From Flavobacterium sp. BFFFF2 (GTDB lineage: Bacteria; Bacteroidota; Bacteroidia; Flavobacteriales; Flavobacteriaceae), in contig NKJD01000014.1 of assembly GCA_002256385.1 (NCBI GenBank), positions 1-64,000 on the forward strand: a stretch of DNA of 64,000 bases, written 5' to 3'. Below, one piece after another: positions 23,642 to 31,715 of the stretch. The notes under the pieces were generated by a model that was not told where the DNA came from, did not search any database, and saw nothing but the letters and a program-made list of their open reading frames with translations. A program made the translations under genes and the position numbers. Within the stretch, counting starts at the first letter, position 1. Every line of letters begins with the position of its first letter.

Positions 23642-23725
23642 GGAGAGGTGCCGGAGTGGTAACGGAGCAGATTGCTAATCTGTCGACGGGTAACCGTCGC
23701 CAGGGTTCGAGTCCCTGTCTCTCCG
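23642..23725 (+). tRNA. tRNA-Ser(GCT)
   Basis: Class II tRNA with a long variable arm (CGACGGGTAACCGTCG). Acceptor GGAGAGG/TCTCTCC, anticodon loop TTGCTAA with anticodon GCT, T-arm CAGGG-TTCGAGT-CCCTG, discriminator G. Confidence 0.95.
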
Positions 23726-23734
23726 CTTTTTTTT

Positions 23735-23808
23735 CGGGGTGTAGCGTAGCCCGGTATCGCGCCTGGTTTGGGACCAGGAGGTCGTAGGTTCGAATCCTGC
23801 CACCCCGA
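23735..23808 (+). tRNA. tRNA-Pro(TGG), second copy
   Basis: Identical to the copy at 13232-13305, 9 bp after tRNA-Ser and probably cotranscribed with it. The bases CCA follow here by chance; they do not in the first copy. Confidence 0.96.
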
Positions 23809-23814
23809 CCAAAT

Positions 23815-23840
23815 AAACTGAACGTAAGTTCAGTTTTTTT
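23815..23840 (+). terminator. tRNA-Pro terminator and first hairpin of the array
   Basis: CTGAAC-GTAA-GTTCAG followed by seven T, 9 nt after the tRNA end. Same place and core as 13312-13339 but with changed outer base pairs. Confidence 0.8.
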
Positions 23841-23886
23841 ATTCCCACCTGCCACCCGAGCTTGCTCGAAAGTGGCAGGTGGGAAT
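23841..23886 (+). repeat. Large lead hairpin after tRNA-Pro (second copy)
   Basis: Perfect 15-bp stem ATTCCCACCTGCCAC/GTGGCAGGTGGGAAT around the tip CCGAGC-TT-GCTCG plus AAA. It corresponds in position and tip to 13340-13383, while the outer stem is entirely different and still fully paired. Confidence 0.85.
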
Positions 23887-23894
23887 AAAAAAAC

Positions 23895-24136
23895 CAACGG
23901 CTTTGTCGTTGTGTTTTTGTTGAGTAACATCACCCTTGACAGGATCAGCGCAGCTAATCCTGCCAGACGGGAAAAAAAAAGTGACGGCTCTGACGTTGTG
24001 TTTTTGTTGAGCAACAATACCCTTTACAGGATCAGCGTAGCTAATCCTGCTAGATGGGAATAAAAACAGTGACGGCTCTGACGTTGTGTTTTTGTTCAGC
24101 AGCAACACCCTTTACAGGATCAGCGTAGCTAATCCT
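23895..24136 (+). repeat. Hairpin array after tRNA-Pro, second copy (3 units, period 87-88 bp)
   Basis: Hairpin 2 (AGGATCAGC-GCA/GTA-GCTAATCCT) starts at 23941, 24028 and 24116. Hairpin 1 is AACGGC-TTT-GTCGTT in unit 1 and a weaker GACGGCTCTGACGTT in units 2 and 3. Units are separated by copies of GGGAATAAAAA, the right foot of the lead hairpin. The period equals that of the tRNA-Val array. Confidence 0.9.
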
Positions 24137-24214
24137 TATTGTAAACTGAATTGCATTTTTAGATTGTATATACGTTCTTTAAAAGTAATAGGTTCAACAA
24201 TATTAAAAATAAAT

Positions 24215-24291
24215 GGTCCAATAGCTCAGCTGGATAGAGCAACTGCCTTCTAAGCAGTAGGTCTCAGGTTCGAACCCTGATTGGATCACCA
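24215..24291 (+). tRNA. tRNA-Arg(TCT)
   Basis: Acceptor GGTCCAA/TTGGATC, D-arm GCTC/GAGC, anticodon stem ACTGC/GCAGT around CTTCTAA (anticodon TCT), T-arm TCAGG-TTCGAAC-CCTGA, discriminator A followed by CCA. No hairpin array follows this tRNA. Confidence 0.95.
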
Positions 24292-24312
24292 GAATGACAA
24301 CATATATTATTT

Positions 24313-24353
24313 AAAAAGCGCACTATGTTACAAATACATATTGCGCTTTTTTT
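24313..24353 (+). terminator. Terminator after tRNA-Arg
   Basis: AAAAAGCGCA/TGCGCTTTTTTT stem with an inner TATGT/ACATA pair, 22 bp after the tRNA. Confidence 0.75.
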
Positions 24354-24432
24354 ATGAAAACTATTTGTTCGCTTTACTTTTGGGCGTGCTGGTTTCAAAA
24401 TTAATTTTTCAGAATCAGCTTTATGACTGCAT

Positions 24433-24933
24433 TTAATCTTCTTCGTGCTCGTCTGCTTGTTCTGAAGCACCTTGCTCGGTTTGGACTTGGTTTTCGGTAC
24501 GAATTTCAGTATGTCTGATTTCACCACCCGAAGTACCAACAAGTTTACTCAACAAACAGGCACCAATGGCTAGCAGTAACAATACATAATTCAATTTGCT
24601 TTGCAGCGGATTTTTCTTGATTGAAAAATAGATATTTACCAACGACAAACCAGCTAATATATAGGTAATGAGCGCAAATTTCTCGGCCCATTCCTCGTGT
24701 TCATGAATCAAATGATGCGTGACTTGTGGGAAATTTTCTACCATTTCTTCGGCACCTTCCCCAGTATTCATGCTCACTGCTGCCGCCGCCGCGACCACAG
24801 CAAACAAAACATAAGCAGTTTGTTGCAACGTACTGTTTTTACGTATCATACCCACCAAAAAAATACCCGTCGAAATAACCAATCCTACTATTGGAAAGTG
24901 GTTTACTAATAAGTGAAAATGTGCTGTGTTCAT
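24433..24933 (-). CDS. DUF2231-like membrane protein
   Basis: 166 aa with four hydrophobic helices (about residues 8-28, 40-55, 85-105, 115-133). The first opens with HLLVNHFPIVG, the His-rich signature of DUF2231/YozB-type membrane proteins; a further HHLIHEHEEWAEK lies before helix 3. Histidines at the membrane boundary suggest haem or metal binding in the family, which is inference here. The C-terminus is acidic and Gln/Glu-rich. It is a single gene, opposite to the tRNA cluster. Confidence 0.75.
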   Translation of the reverse strand: MNTAHFHLLVNHFPIVGLVISTGIFLVGMIRKNSTLQQTAYVLFAVVAAAAAVSMNTGEGAEEMVENFPQVTHHLIHEHEEWAEKFALITYILAGLSLVNIYFSIKKNPLQSKLNYVLLLLAIGACLLSKLVGTSGGEIRHTEIRTENQVQTEQGASEQADEHEED

Positions 24934-24965
24934 TTTTTTTGTTTAAAGTTTAAAGTTTCAGGTTT

Positions 24966-25215
24966 GGTTTGGCGAGCTAAAGCTCGCGTACCTTACTGCC
25001 ACTGGCAGTCCTCCTGTAAATATCATATCGTCCGTTCGGCCCTTTAGACCTCGGGTCAGGTTTCAGGTTTTAAGTTTCAGGTTCAAGTTTCAGGTTTCAG
25101 GTTTCAGGTTTTGTTGAGGCGAGCTAAAGCTCACGTACCCGACTGCCACTGGCAGTCCTCCTCTATATCTCATATGCACCGTTCGTCCCTGCGGGCCTCG
25201 GGTCAGGTTTCAAGT
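24966..25215. repeat. Two copies of a ~100-bp palindrome-rich repeat with GTTTCAG heptamers
   Basis: Copies from about 24971 and 25119 share GCGAGCTAAAGCTC, then ACTGCCACTGGCAGTCCTCC, then CGTTCG...CCTCGGGTCAGGTTTCA. Internal palindromes are GAGCTaaAGCTC and CTGCCAcTGGCAG. Runs of GTTTCAG separate the copies. With 25269-25394 it fills the gap 24934-25399. Confidence 0.85.
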
Positions 25216-25268
25216 TTTTTAAATATCAATAAAGATCGAGAATTTACTCTAAAAAAAAAGCACTTTTT

Positions 25269-25394
25269 TATCCTTCAATCCTTCAATCCTTTAATCCTTT
25301 AATCCTTCAATCCTTCAATCCTTCAATCCTTCAATCTTTCAATCTTTCAATCTTTCAATCTTTCAATCTTTCAATCTTTCAATCTTTCAATCCA
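25269..25394. repeat. Heptamer microsatellite (TTCAATC)n
   Basis: About 18 nearly perfect 7-bp units TTCAATC with C/T variants, ending just beyond the stop of the adaptor gene at 25400. A shorter run of the same heptamer follows the ychF stop (17506-17545). Confidence 0.95.
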
Positions 25395-25399
25395 AAATT

Positions 25400-26527
25400 T
25401 TAATTAGGAACCAAATCATACCCCCCCTTAACCAAAATGTTAGATTGAACCGAACAGCCTCTGGTAAATTCCAAAGATACCCATTGTTCGTTTTCTTTTC
25501 CTTTTTGCACCCCTATTTTTTTAAACCAATACGACTGTTGGGTTGTTTTCACTAAGCTGTACATGTAATTTTTACCTTCTTCGGTAACCACCGCTTCTTT
25601 GCCGATGGACAGCGCTTGTTTGCTGCCAATTCCGATATTGGCTTCTACAAACATGCCCGTAAGCAGTCGCTGCTGTATCGATTCATCTAAATGGCCGTGT
25701 ACATTGATGGTACGGTTTTCATTTTCAATTGATTTCCCAACCAAATGTACATTTGCATCAAAATGATCATTGGAGGCTTCTGGAACTTTAAATTTTATTT
25801 TTTGGCCTTCTTTAATTTTAAGAATATCTTTTTCAAACACCGCCAATTCCAAATGCAAGTGATGCGGATCAACAATTTCTAAAATGACATCGGCGGGTGC
25901 AATGAACTGGCCTACATTGGCTTTCATCACTGAAATGTTGCCATCAATGGGTGAATAAATTTTAATTTCCGAACTAAACTTCCCTTTTTCAATGTCAGAA
26001 ATATTTAAATGCAGCATCCGCAATTTGTCTTTCAATCCCTGATACATCGCCTTCGTACGCAGGTAATCGCTCTGTGCTTTTAAATAGTTTTTTTCCGAGG
26101 AAATTTTTTCCCCAAACAAGGTTTTTTGCCTTTTGTATTCTGACTCCAAATAACCGATTTGCTCGGCCAATTCTAAATAATCTTTTTGCAAATCGATGTA
26201 ATCCGTGTTTTCGAGCGTAACCAAAACTTGGCCTTTTTTGACCACATCGCCCACCAACAAACGCGTCGATTTAATGTAACCACCCACAAACGACGTCACT
26301 TTGGCTTTGTTTTGCGGGGGTACGTCAATGGTGCCAGTTGTTTTCACTTCTTCCTGAAAAATGGTGATTTCCGGATGGCCTAATTGCATGTTTTGCGCCT
26401 TGAATTGCGCCTTGGTCACTTCAATTAGTCCGCTGTTCTGTACGGCTTCCTTTGATTCTACTGCTTGTTTTTTACAAGAAATAAGTGTCAAAAAAATAAA
26501 TCCGTATATAAAAAATGTGCGTGTCAT
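25400..26527 (-). CDS. RND efflux periplasmic adaptor (HlyD/CusB/CzcB family)
   Basis: Membrane-fusion subunit linking the inner-membrane RND pump to the outer-membrane channel. 375 aa with a lipoprotein signal (MTRTFFIYGFIFLTLISC, lipobox cysteine at 18). The barrel/lipoyl half-motif VGGYIKSTRLLVGDVVKKGQ lies near 85, a coiled-coil hairpin about 115-165, the second lipoyl half IYSPIDGNISVMKANVGQFI near 190, then beta-barrel and membrane-proximal domains. It starts 1 bp after the pump gene, downstream of it, whereas many systems have the adaptor first. Confidence 0.92.
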   Translation of the reverse strand: MTRTFFIYGFIFLTLISCKKQAVESKEAVQNSGLIEVTKAQFKAQNMQLGHPEITIFQEEVKTTGTIDVPPQNKAKVTSFVGGYIKSTRLLVGDVVKKGQVLVTLENTDYIDLQKDYLELAEQIGYLESEYKRQKTLFGEKISSEKNYLKAQSDYLRTKAMYQGLKDKLRMLHLNISDIEKGKFSSEIKIYSPIDGNISVMKANVGQFIAPADVILEIVDPHHLHLELAVFEKDILKIKEGQKIKFKVPEASNDHFDANVHLVGKSIENENRTINVHGHLDESIQQRLLTGMFVEANIGIGSKQALSIGKEAVVTEEGKNYMYSLVKTTQQSYWFKKIGVQKGKENEQWVSLEFTRGCSVQSNILVKGGYDLVPN

Positions 26528-26528
26528 G

Positions 26529-29500
26529 TTAATTCCAGTTTAAATAATACAAATCAAGTTGAATGGCAGTGTGCTCGTACAAAGCATCCCAATAATCGAG
26601 TTGCAACGTAAATGCTTGCTCCAAACTTTGAATATATTGGTAAAAATCAATTTCGCCCGATTGGTAACTGCGTTGCGCTACTTTAGTGATTTCTGTTGCT
26701 AGTTTGCGGCCATGCAAATCAAAATATTGAATCATTTCTTGGGCTTTCTTCAATTTGGCTTGTTGCGTCTTTTTAAATTGTTCCAATTTGACCATCGCCT
26801 GCTGCTGCTGCGAAACCCAGGCCATTTTTTCTATTTGACTGGCTTGCAAACGGGCGTGATTGCCGCGACCAAATAATGGAACCGCCAATCCGACCTGAAA
26901 CCCGTATAAAGGCCCGGAAAGGCCACTGTTGGTGCCCTGAAAATAATCGATATTGAGCTCGGGCCAATACATGGAACGGTGGTACGCATTTTGACGATCC
27001 AGATAGATTTCCGTTTGTTTCAACTGCGTCACATACACCGATTCATGCGCGGACTCTTGGGGCAGGAGCAATACCTCCCATTTGTCCGATGGAACGATGG
27101 GTACATTTTCGGCCTGCACCCAAAACTTCAGTTCCTGCATGGCCACTTCGCGTTCCTGCATCCATTGGTTTTTCAACGTCCGAATCTTCTGCGATTTGGC
27201 TTCCGCGGTAATTTTTTCCAAATAATTGGCTTCGCCCAATTCAAACTTACGCGAACCTGCTTTGGCAAATAAAACAAACAACGAATCCAATTCCTGCACC
27301 ACTTTGCTGCGCGCATTAATGGCGATGAGCTTGTAATACAATTTGGCAATTTCTACATCGATGCGGCTTTGTTGCCAATTCAACAACCGTTGTTCCCGTT
27401 CAAAATCTTGGTTTAACAGGTTTTTAAAAGCCTTGTAATACATCGGAAGCATAAAGCGCTGTTGGACGCCAAAAACTTTTAAGGGCAAATTGTTTAAAGC
27501 CAAATTATTTTGGTCATAACTATAATAGACATTGGTTTTCTCCATCTGATAGGCCACACCAATTTGTGCTTTCATGCGGTCAACTTGCTGCTGTTTGCCT
27601 TTTAAACCCTTGTTGTTTGAATGCGCCATCTCCATTAACTGTTGCAACGGAGCAGGTGGATTCCATTGGGCTTGGGCCATCGTGCTGAAACCCAAAAAAG
27701 GAAATAGCCAAAACCCAACATGTATTTTAAATTGAGGCTTTGTGACCTTTTTTTTGTCAAACACAAAATATAAGACAGGTAGGACAATCAGGGTCAACAA
27801 GGTGGCGGTGACCAATCCGCCAATGACCACCGTGGCCAATGGACGTTGCACTTCTGCTCCGGCCGATTCAGAAATAGCCATCGGTAAAAATCCCAAAGCG
27901 GCAGCGGCAGCAGTTAACAATACAGGTCTTAATCGGTCGCTGGTTCCTTTCAATATTAAATCTTTTAGGTTGGTCGGATGGTTCAATTTAAGTTCTTTAA
28001 AATGCTCAATTAACACAATGCCATTAAGCACGGCAATCCCAAAAAGCGCAATAAAACCAACACCCGCCGAAATACTAAAAGGCAAATCGCGCAGCCACAG
28101 TAAGCCTATGCCTCCAACCGCCGAAAGTGGAATCGCTGAATACACCATCAGCGCTTCTCGCACCGATTGAAAGGCAAAATACAGCAATATAAAAATCAAA
28201 ATTAGGGCAATGGGCACGGCAATCATCAAACGACTTTTGGCACTTTGTAAGTTTTCAAATTGTCCGCCATAAGTGACAAAATACCCAGTGGGTAACTTCA
28301 GTTTCGATTTTAGCTTTTGTTGTACTTCTTCTACCACACTTTGCAAGTCTCTATTGCGCACATTCACACCCACCACAATCCGACGGTGGGTGTTGTCTCT
28401 TGAAATTTTAGCGGGTCCTTGGTCATATTTAATGGTGGCCAATTCACTTAATGGAATTTGCGAACCATTGGCCAAAGGCACATATAAATTTTCAACATCC
28501 ACTATAGATTCACGATAAGCGGCATCTAAACGAATGACCAAATCAAAGCGTTTTTCTCCTTCAAATACAGTGCCAGCCGTTTTTCCAGCAAATGTCATTG
28601 TCAGTAAATCATTTAAAGAAGCAATGGTTAAACCGTAACGTGCAATTTTTGCCCGGTTGTAGGTAACACTCATTTGTGGCAAACCAGCTGTTTTTTCAAT
28701 GATTACGTCGGCAGCGCCTGGAATATTTTTAATTAAATTGCCAATTTCATGGGCTTTTTTGGCCAAAATATCCAAATCTTCACCAAAAACTTTAATCGCC
28801 AGATCGCTGCGTGTTCCTGAAATCAGTTCGTTGAAACGCATTTCAATAGGTTGGGTGAATTCAATTTCTAAATTAGGAATTTTTTGTTCCACCTTTTCTT
28901 TAATTAAATCGGCCAAAGCATCTTTGCTATCGGTGGTGGTCCATTCCGATTTGGGTTTTAGCTTCACAATGATGTCGCTTTCCTCCATACTCATGGGGTC
29001 GGTGGGCACTTCGGCTGCGCCAATCCTGCTCACGACTTGCTCTACTTCGGGGAAATTCTTTAAAATGATTTGTTCAATTTGTGTGGTCGTGGCAATGGTT
29101 TTACTTAAGGTGGTTCCTGTTTTTAAAATGGGTTGAATCACAAAATCGCCTTCATCTAAAGTAGGGACAAATTCGCCTCCCATGCTGCCAAACAAAAGCA
29201 AGGCGCCCAATAACAACCCAATTGCGCCACTTAATACCCATTTTGGATGATGTAAGGCACGTTCCAAAACAGGTACATACATTTTTTGTATCCATGTAAT
29301 AAATTGTTTTGAAAAGGCAAAGCCTTCTTTTTTTGAAGGTTTTAAAACCAACGATGCAATCACCGGGACATAAGTAAAACACAAAATCATAGCACCGACT
29401 ATGGCAAAACTAAAAGTAATGGCCATGGGTTTAAACATTTTGCCTTCCACACCCGTTAAAGACAAAATCGGAATAAATACAATTAATATGATCAGTTGGC

Positions 29501-30863
29501 CAAAAACAGCCGAATGCATCATTCGTGAAGCGCTTTTAAAGGTAATTTGATCAATTTCAAGCTGTTGTTGTGCAGGCTCCAAACCGGTCAAATGTTTTGA
29601 TTGTTGAAAGACCTGAAAAGCGATAAATTCAACGATTATAACCGCTCCGTCAATGATTATGCCAAAATCAATGGCACCCAAGCTCATCAAATTGGCATCA
29701 ATGCCAAAAATAGTCATTAGGGTAATGGCAAACAGCAAACACAACGGAATCACCGAGGCAACGACCAAGCCCGATCGAATATTACCCAACAACATCACCA
29801 CCACAAAAATGACAATCAAACAGCCCAAAATGAGGTTTTCGGCTACGGTAAAAGTGGTTTTATGAACCAATTCGCTGCGCTGCAAAAATCCATTGATTCG
29901 AATACCCGGCGGCAATCCTTTATTTACCAGTTCAATGCGTTTGTCAATATCGGCAATCACCGCTTTTGAATTAGCCCCTTTAAGCATCATGATTTGGCCC
30001 ATTACTTTTTCGCCCTCGCCATTTCCTGTAATGGCGCCGAAACGGTTGGCGTAGCCGATTTTTACTTGAGCGACATCGCGCACATAAATGGGGATGCCGT
30101 CATTTTTGACCACCACTTGTTCCATGTCGGTCAAACTCTTAATTTTACCTTCGCCCCGGATAAAATAACTTTGGTTTACTTTTTCAATATAGGCACCTCC
30201 CGCAATGCTATTATTTTGAGCTATTGCTTCAAAAACTTCAGAAGCAGTGATATTCATGGCTTTTAACTGGGCGGGCTTTAAAGCAACTTCATATTGCTTA
30301 AGTAATCCACCCCAAGTATTAATTTCAACCACCCCACGAATCCCGGATAACTGCCGGCGTACAATCCAATCTTGAATGGTGCGCAACGCTTCCACGTCAT
30401 ATTGGTCTTTGTATTCGGGCGATACTTCAAGGGTATATTGATAAATTTCACCTAATCCAGTAGTAATTGGACCCATTTGTGGCACGCCAAACCCATTTGG
30501 TATTTTTTCTGAGGCCGATTTTATTTTTTCGGCAATGAGTTGTCGGGGTAAATAATTCCCCATGTCATCATCAAAAACAATGGTGACCAATGAAATGCCG
30601 AACTTTGATATGGAACGGATTTCTTTGACCCCTGGCAAATTCGCCATTTCCATTTCAATAGGGTAGGTGATGTATTGTTCGATGTCTTGGGTCGATAAAT
30701 TTTGCGAGGTGGTAATCACCTGAACTTGGTTGTTGGTCACATCTGGAACGGCGCCTACGGATAGTTCGGTAACTGCATAAATGCCATAACCGATGAGACC
30801 AAAAACCAGCAATAACACAAATAATTTGTTGCGTAAACTAAAGGCAATGATATTTTCGAGCAT
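26529..30863 (-). CDS. CusA/CzcA-type heavy-metal RND pump fused to a TolC-like domain
   Basis: 1444 aa. Residues about 1-1035 are a complete HME-RND transporter: MLENIIAFSLRNKLFVLLL helix, TGVEGKMFKPMAITFSFAIV, and the metal-coupled helix 4 GAIDFGIIIDGAVIIVEF with its acidic residues, ending LIVLPVLYFVFDKKK. After a further hydrophobic stretch (about 1045-1062, FWLFPFLGFSTMAQAQ, signal-like) residues about 1063-1444 are an outer-membrane factor of the TolC type (LYYKLIAINARSKVVQELD, RQNAYHRSMYWPELNIDYF, SGEIDFYQYIQSLEQA). Such fusions occur in Bacteroidota. How one chain spans both membranes is unclear; cleavage at the internal signal-like segment is possible. Probably exports Co, Zn, Cd or Cu. 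Promoter TAACTTTG on the minus strand at 30889-30882. Confidence 0.93.
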   Translation of the reverse strand: MLENIIAFSLRNKLFVLLLVFGLIGYGIYAVTELSVGAVPDVTNNQVQVITTSQNLSTQDIEQYITYPIEMEMANLPGVKEIRSISKFGISLVTIVFDDDMGNYLPRQLIAEKIKSASEKIPNGFGVPQMGPITTGLGEIYQYTLEVSPEYKDQYDVEALRTIQDWIVRRQLSGIRGVVEINTWGGLLKQYEVALKPAQLKAMNITASEVFEAIAQNNSIAGGAYIEKVNQSYFIRGEGKIKSLTDMEQVVVKNDGIPIYVRDVAQVKIGYANRFGAITGNGEGEKVMGQIMMLKGANSKAVIADIDKRIELVNKGLPPGIRINGFLQRSELVHKTTFTVAENLILGCLIVIFVVVMLLGNIRSGLVVASVIPLCLLFAITLMTIFGIDANLMSLGAIDFGIIIDGAVIIVEFIAFQVFQQSKHLTGLEPAQQQLEIDQITFKSASRMMHSAVFGQLIILIVFIPILSLTGVEGKMFKPMAITFSFAIVGAMILCFTYVPVIASLVLKPSKKEGFAFSKQFITWIQKMYVPVLERALHHPKWVLSGAIGLLLGALLLFGSMGGEFVPTLDEGDFVIQPILKTGTTLSKTIATTTQIEQIILKNFPEVEQVVSRIGAAEVPTDPMSMEESDIIVKLKPKSEWTTTDSKDALADLIKEKVEQKIPNLEIEFTQPIEMRFNELISGTRSDLAIKVFGEDLDILAKKAHEIGNLIKNIPGAADVIIEKTAGLPQMSVTYNRAKIARYGLTIASLNDLLTMTFAGKTAGTVFEGEKRFDLVIRLDAAYRESIVDVENLYVPLANGSQIPLSELATIKYDQGPAKISRDNTHRRIVVGVNVRNRDLQSVVEEVQQKLKSKLKLPTGYFVTYGGQFENLQSAKSRLMIAVPIALILIFILLYFAFQSVREALMVYSAIPLSAVGGIGLLWLRDLPFSISAGVGFIALFGIAVLNGIVLIEHFKELKLNHPTNLKDLILKGTSDRLRPVLLTAAAAALGFLPMAISESAGAEVQRPLATVVIGGLVTATLLTLIVLPVLYFVFDKKKVTKPQFKIHVGFWLFPFLGFSTMAQAQWNPPAPLQQLMEMAHSNNKGLKGKQQQVDRMKAQIGVAYQMEKTNVYYSYDQNNLALNNLPLKVFGVQQRFMLPMYYKAFKNLLNQDFEREQRLLNWQQSRIDVEIAKLYYKLIAINARSKVVQELDSLFVLFAKAGSRKFELGEANYLEKITAEAKSQKIRTLKNQWMQEREVAMQELKFWVQAENVPIVPSDKWEVLLLPQESAHESVYVTQLKQTEIYLDRQNAYHRSMYWPELNIDYFQGTNSGLSGPLYGFQVGLAVPLFGRGNHARLQASQIEKMAWVSQQQQAMVKLEQFKKTQQAKLKKAQEMIQYFDLHGRKLATEITKVAQRSYQSGEIDFYQYIQSLEQAFTLQLDYWDALYEHTAIQLDLYYLNWN

Positions 30864-30968
30864 GTATTAATAATAAGAATTCAAAGTTACTGTTTCATGG
30901 ATTAAATAAGTTACACTTTGTCCTTAAATTGATTTTAAATTAAGGGGAAATTTAAACAGTTTTAGACA

Positions 30969-30999
30969 CAAAAAAAGCGGCCTAAGCCGCTTCTTTTAA
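30969..30999 (-). terminator. Terminator of the two-component operon
   Basis: AAGCGGC/GCCGCTT stem with a CTAA-type loop and a seven-T run on the minus strand, 4 bp after the response regulator stop. It separates that operon from the efflux genes. Confidence 0.85.
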
Positions 31000-31002
31000 A
31001 GT

Positions 31003-31707
31003 CTATTTTTTGATAACCAATCGAAATCCTTCGCCATGAATATTTAAGATTTCCACTTTTGGGTCTTCTTTTAAATACTTGCGAATCTTGGCTATGTATA
31101 CATCCATACTTCGTGAAGTAAAATAATTTTCGTCGCGCCAAATTTTCGTTAAGGCCAATTCGCGTGGCATGAGGTCGTTTTCATATAAAGCCAACAATTT
31201 GAGCAATTCATTCTCTTTAGGCGACAATTTGATGGGTTCTTTGCCTTCTATTGTCAAATAACGCAATTTAGAATTCAAGTGAAAATTGCCAATTTCAAAT
31301 TCAAATTTAAGGTTGTCTGTTTTTGACTCACTCACTTTGCGTTGTAAAATGGCTTTAATTTTCATCAACAAAACATCTGAATCAAAAGGTTTGTTCAGGT
31401 AGTCGTCGGCACCCACTTTATAGCCTTTCAGCACATCTTCTTTCATTGACTTGGCAGTCAAGAAAATGATGGGAATTTCTTTGTTTTTTTCTCTGATTTC
31501 TTTGGCCAAAGTATAGCCATCTTTATAGGGCATCATTACATCTAAGATGCACAAATCGTAGGTATCTTTTTTGAATTTTTCAAATCCTTCCATGCCGTTT
31601 TTGGCAAGGGTTACGCTAAAATCGTTTAGCATCAGGTAGTCTTTCAGAATCGCACCAAAATTTTGGTCGTCTTCAACGAGCAGTATCCTTTTGTTTGTTG
31701 TTTCCAT
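31003..31707 (-). CDS. OmpR-family response regulator
   Basis: 234 aa. Receiver domain with DD near residue 13 (LLVEDDQN), phosphoacceptor in CILDVMMPYKDG (about D55) and Lys in LNKPFD (about 108), then a winged-helix effector domain ending in RSMDVYIAKIRKYLKEDPKVEILNIHGEGFRLV. Partner of the sensor kinase that ends 8 bp upstream. Sequence style is that of Bacteroidota RprY/CusR-like regulators; control of the adjacent efflux genes is likely but unproven. Confidence 0.93.
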   Translation of the reverse strand: METTNKRILLVEDDQNFGAILKDYLMLNDFSVTLAKNGMEGFEKFKKDTYDLCILDVMMPYKDGYTLAKEIREKNKEIPIIFLTAKSMKEDVLKGYKVGADDYLNKPFDSDVLLMKIKAILQRKVSESKTDNLKFEFEIGNFHLNSKLRYLTIEGKEPIKLSPKENELLKLLALYENDLMPRELALTKIWRDENYFTSRSMDVYIAKIRKYLKEDPKVEILNIHGEGFRLVIKK

Positions 31708-31715
31708 TTGTTTGA

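Noticed and set aside
23809..23811. Encoded CCA tail of tRNA-Pro
   Set aside because: The identical first copy has CCG there, so the CCA is chance.
24264..24542. Minus-strand frame overlapping tRNA-Arg and its terminator
   Set aside because: It runs through the terminator and into the membrane-protein gene in another frame.
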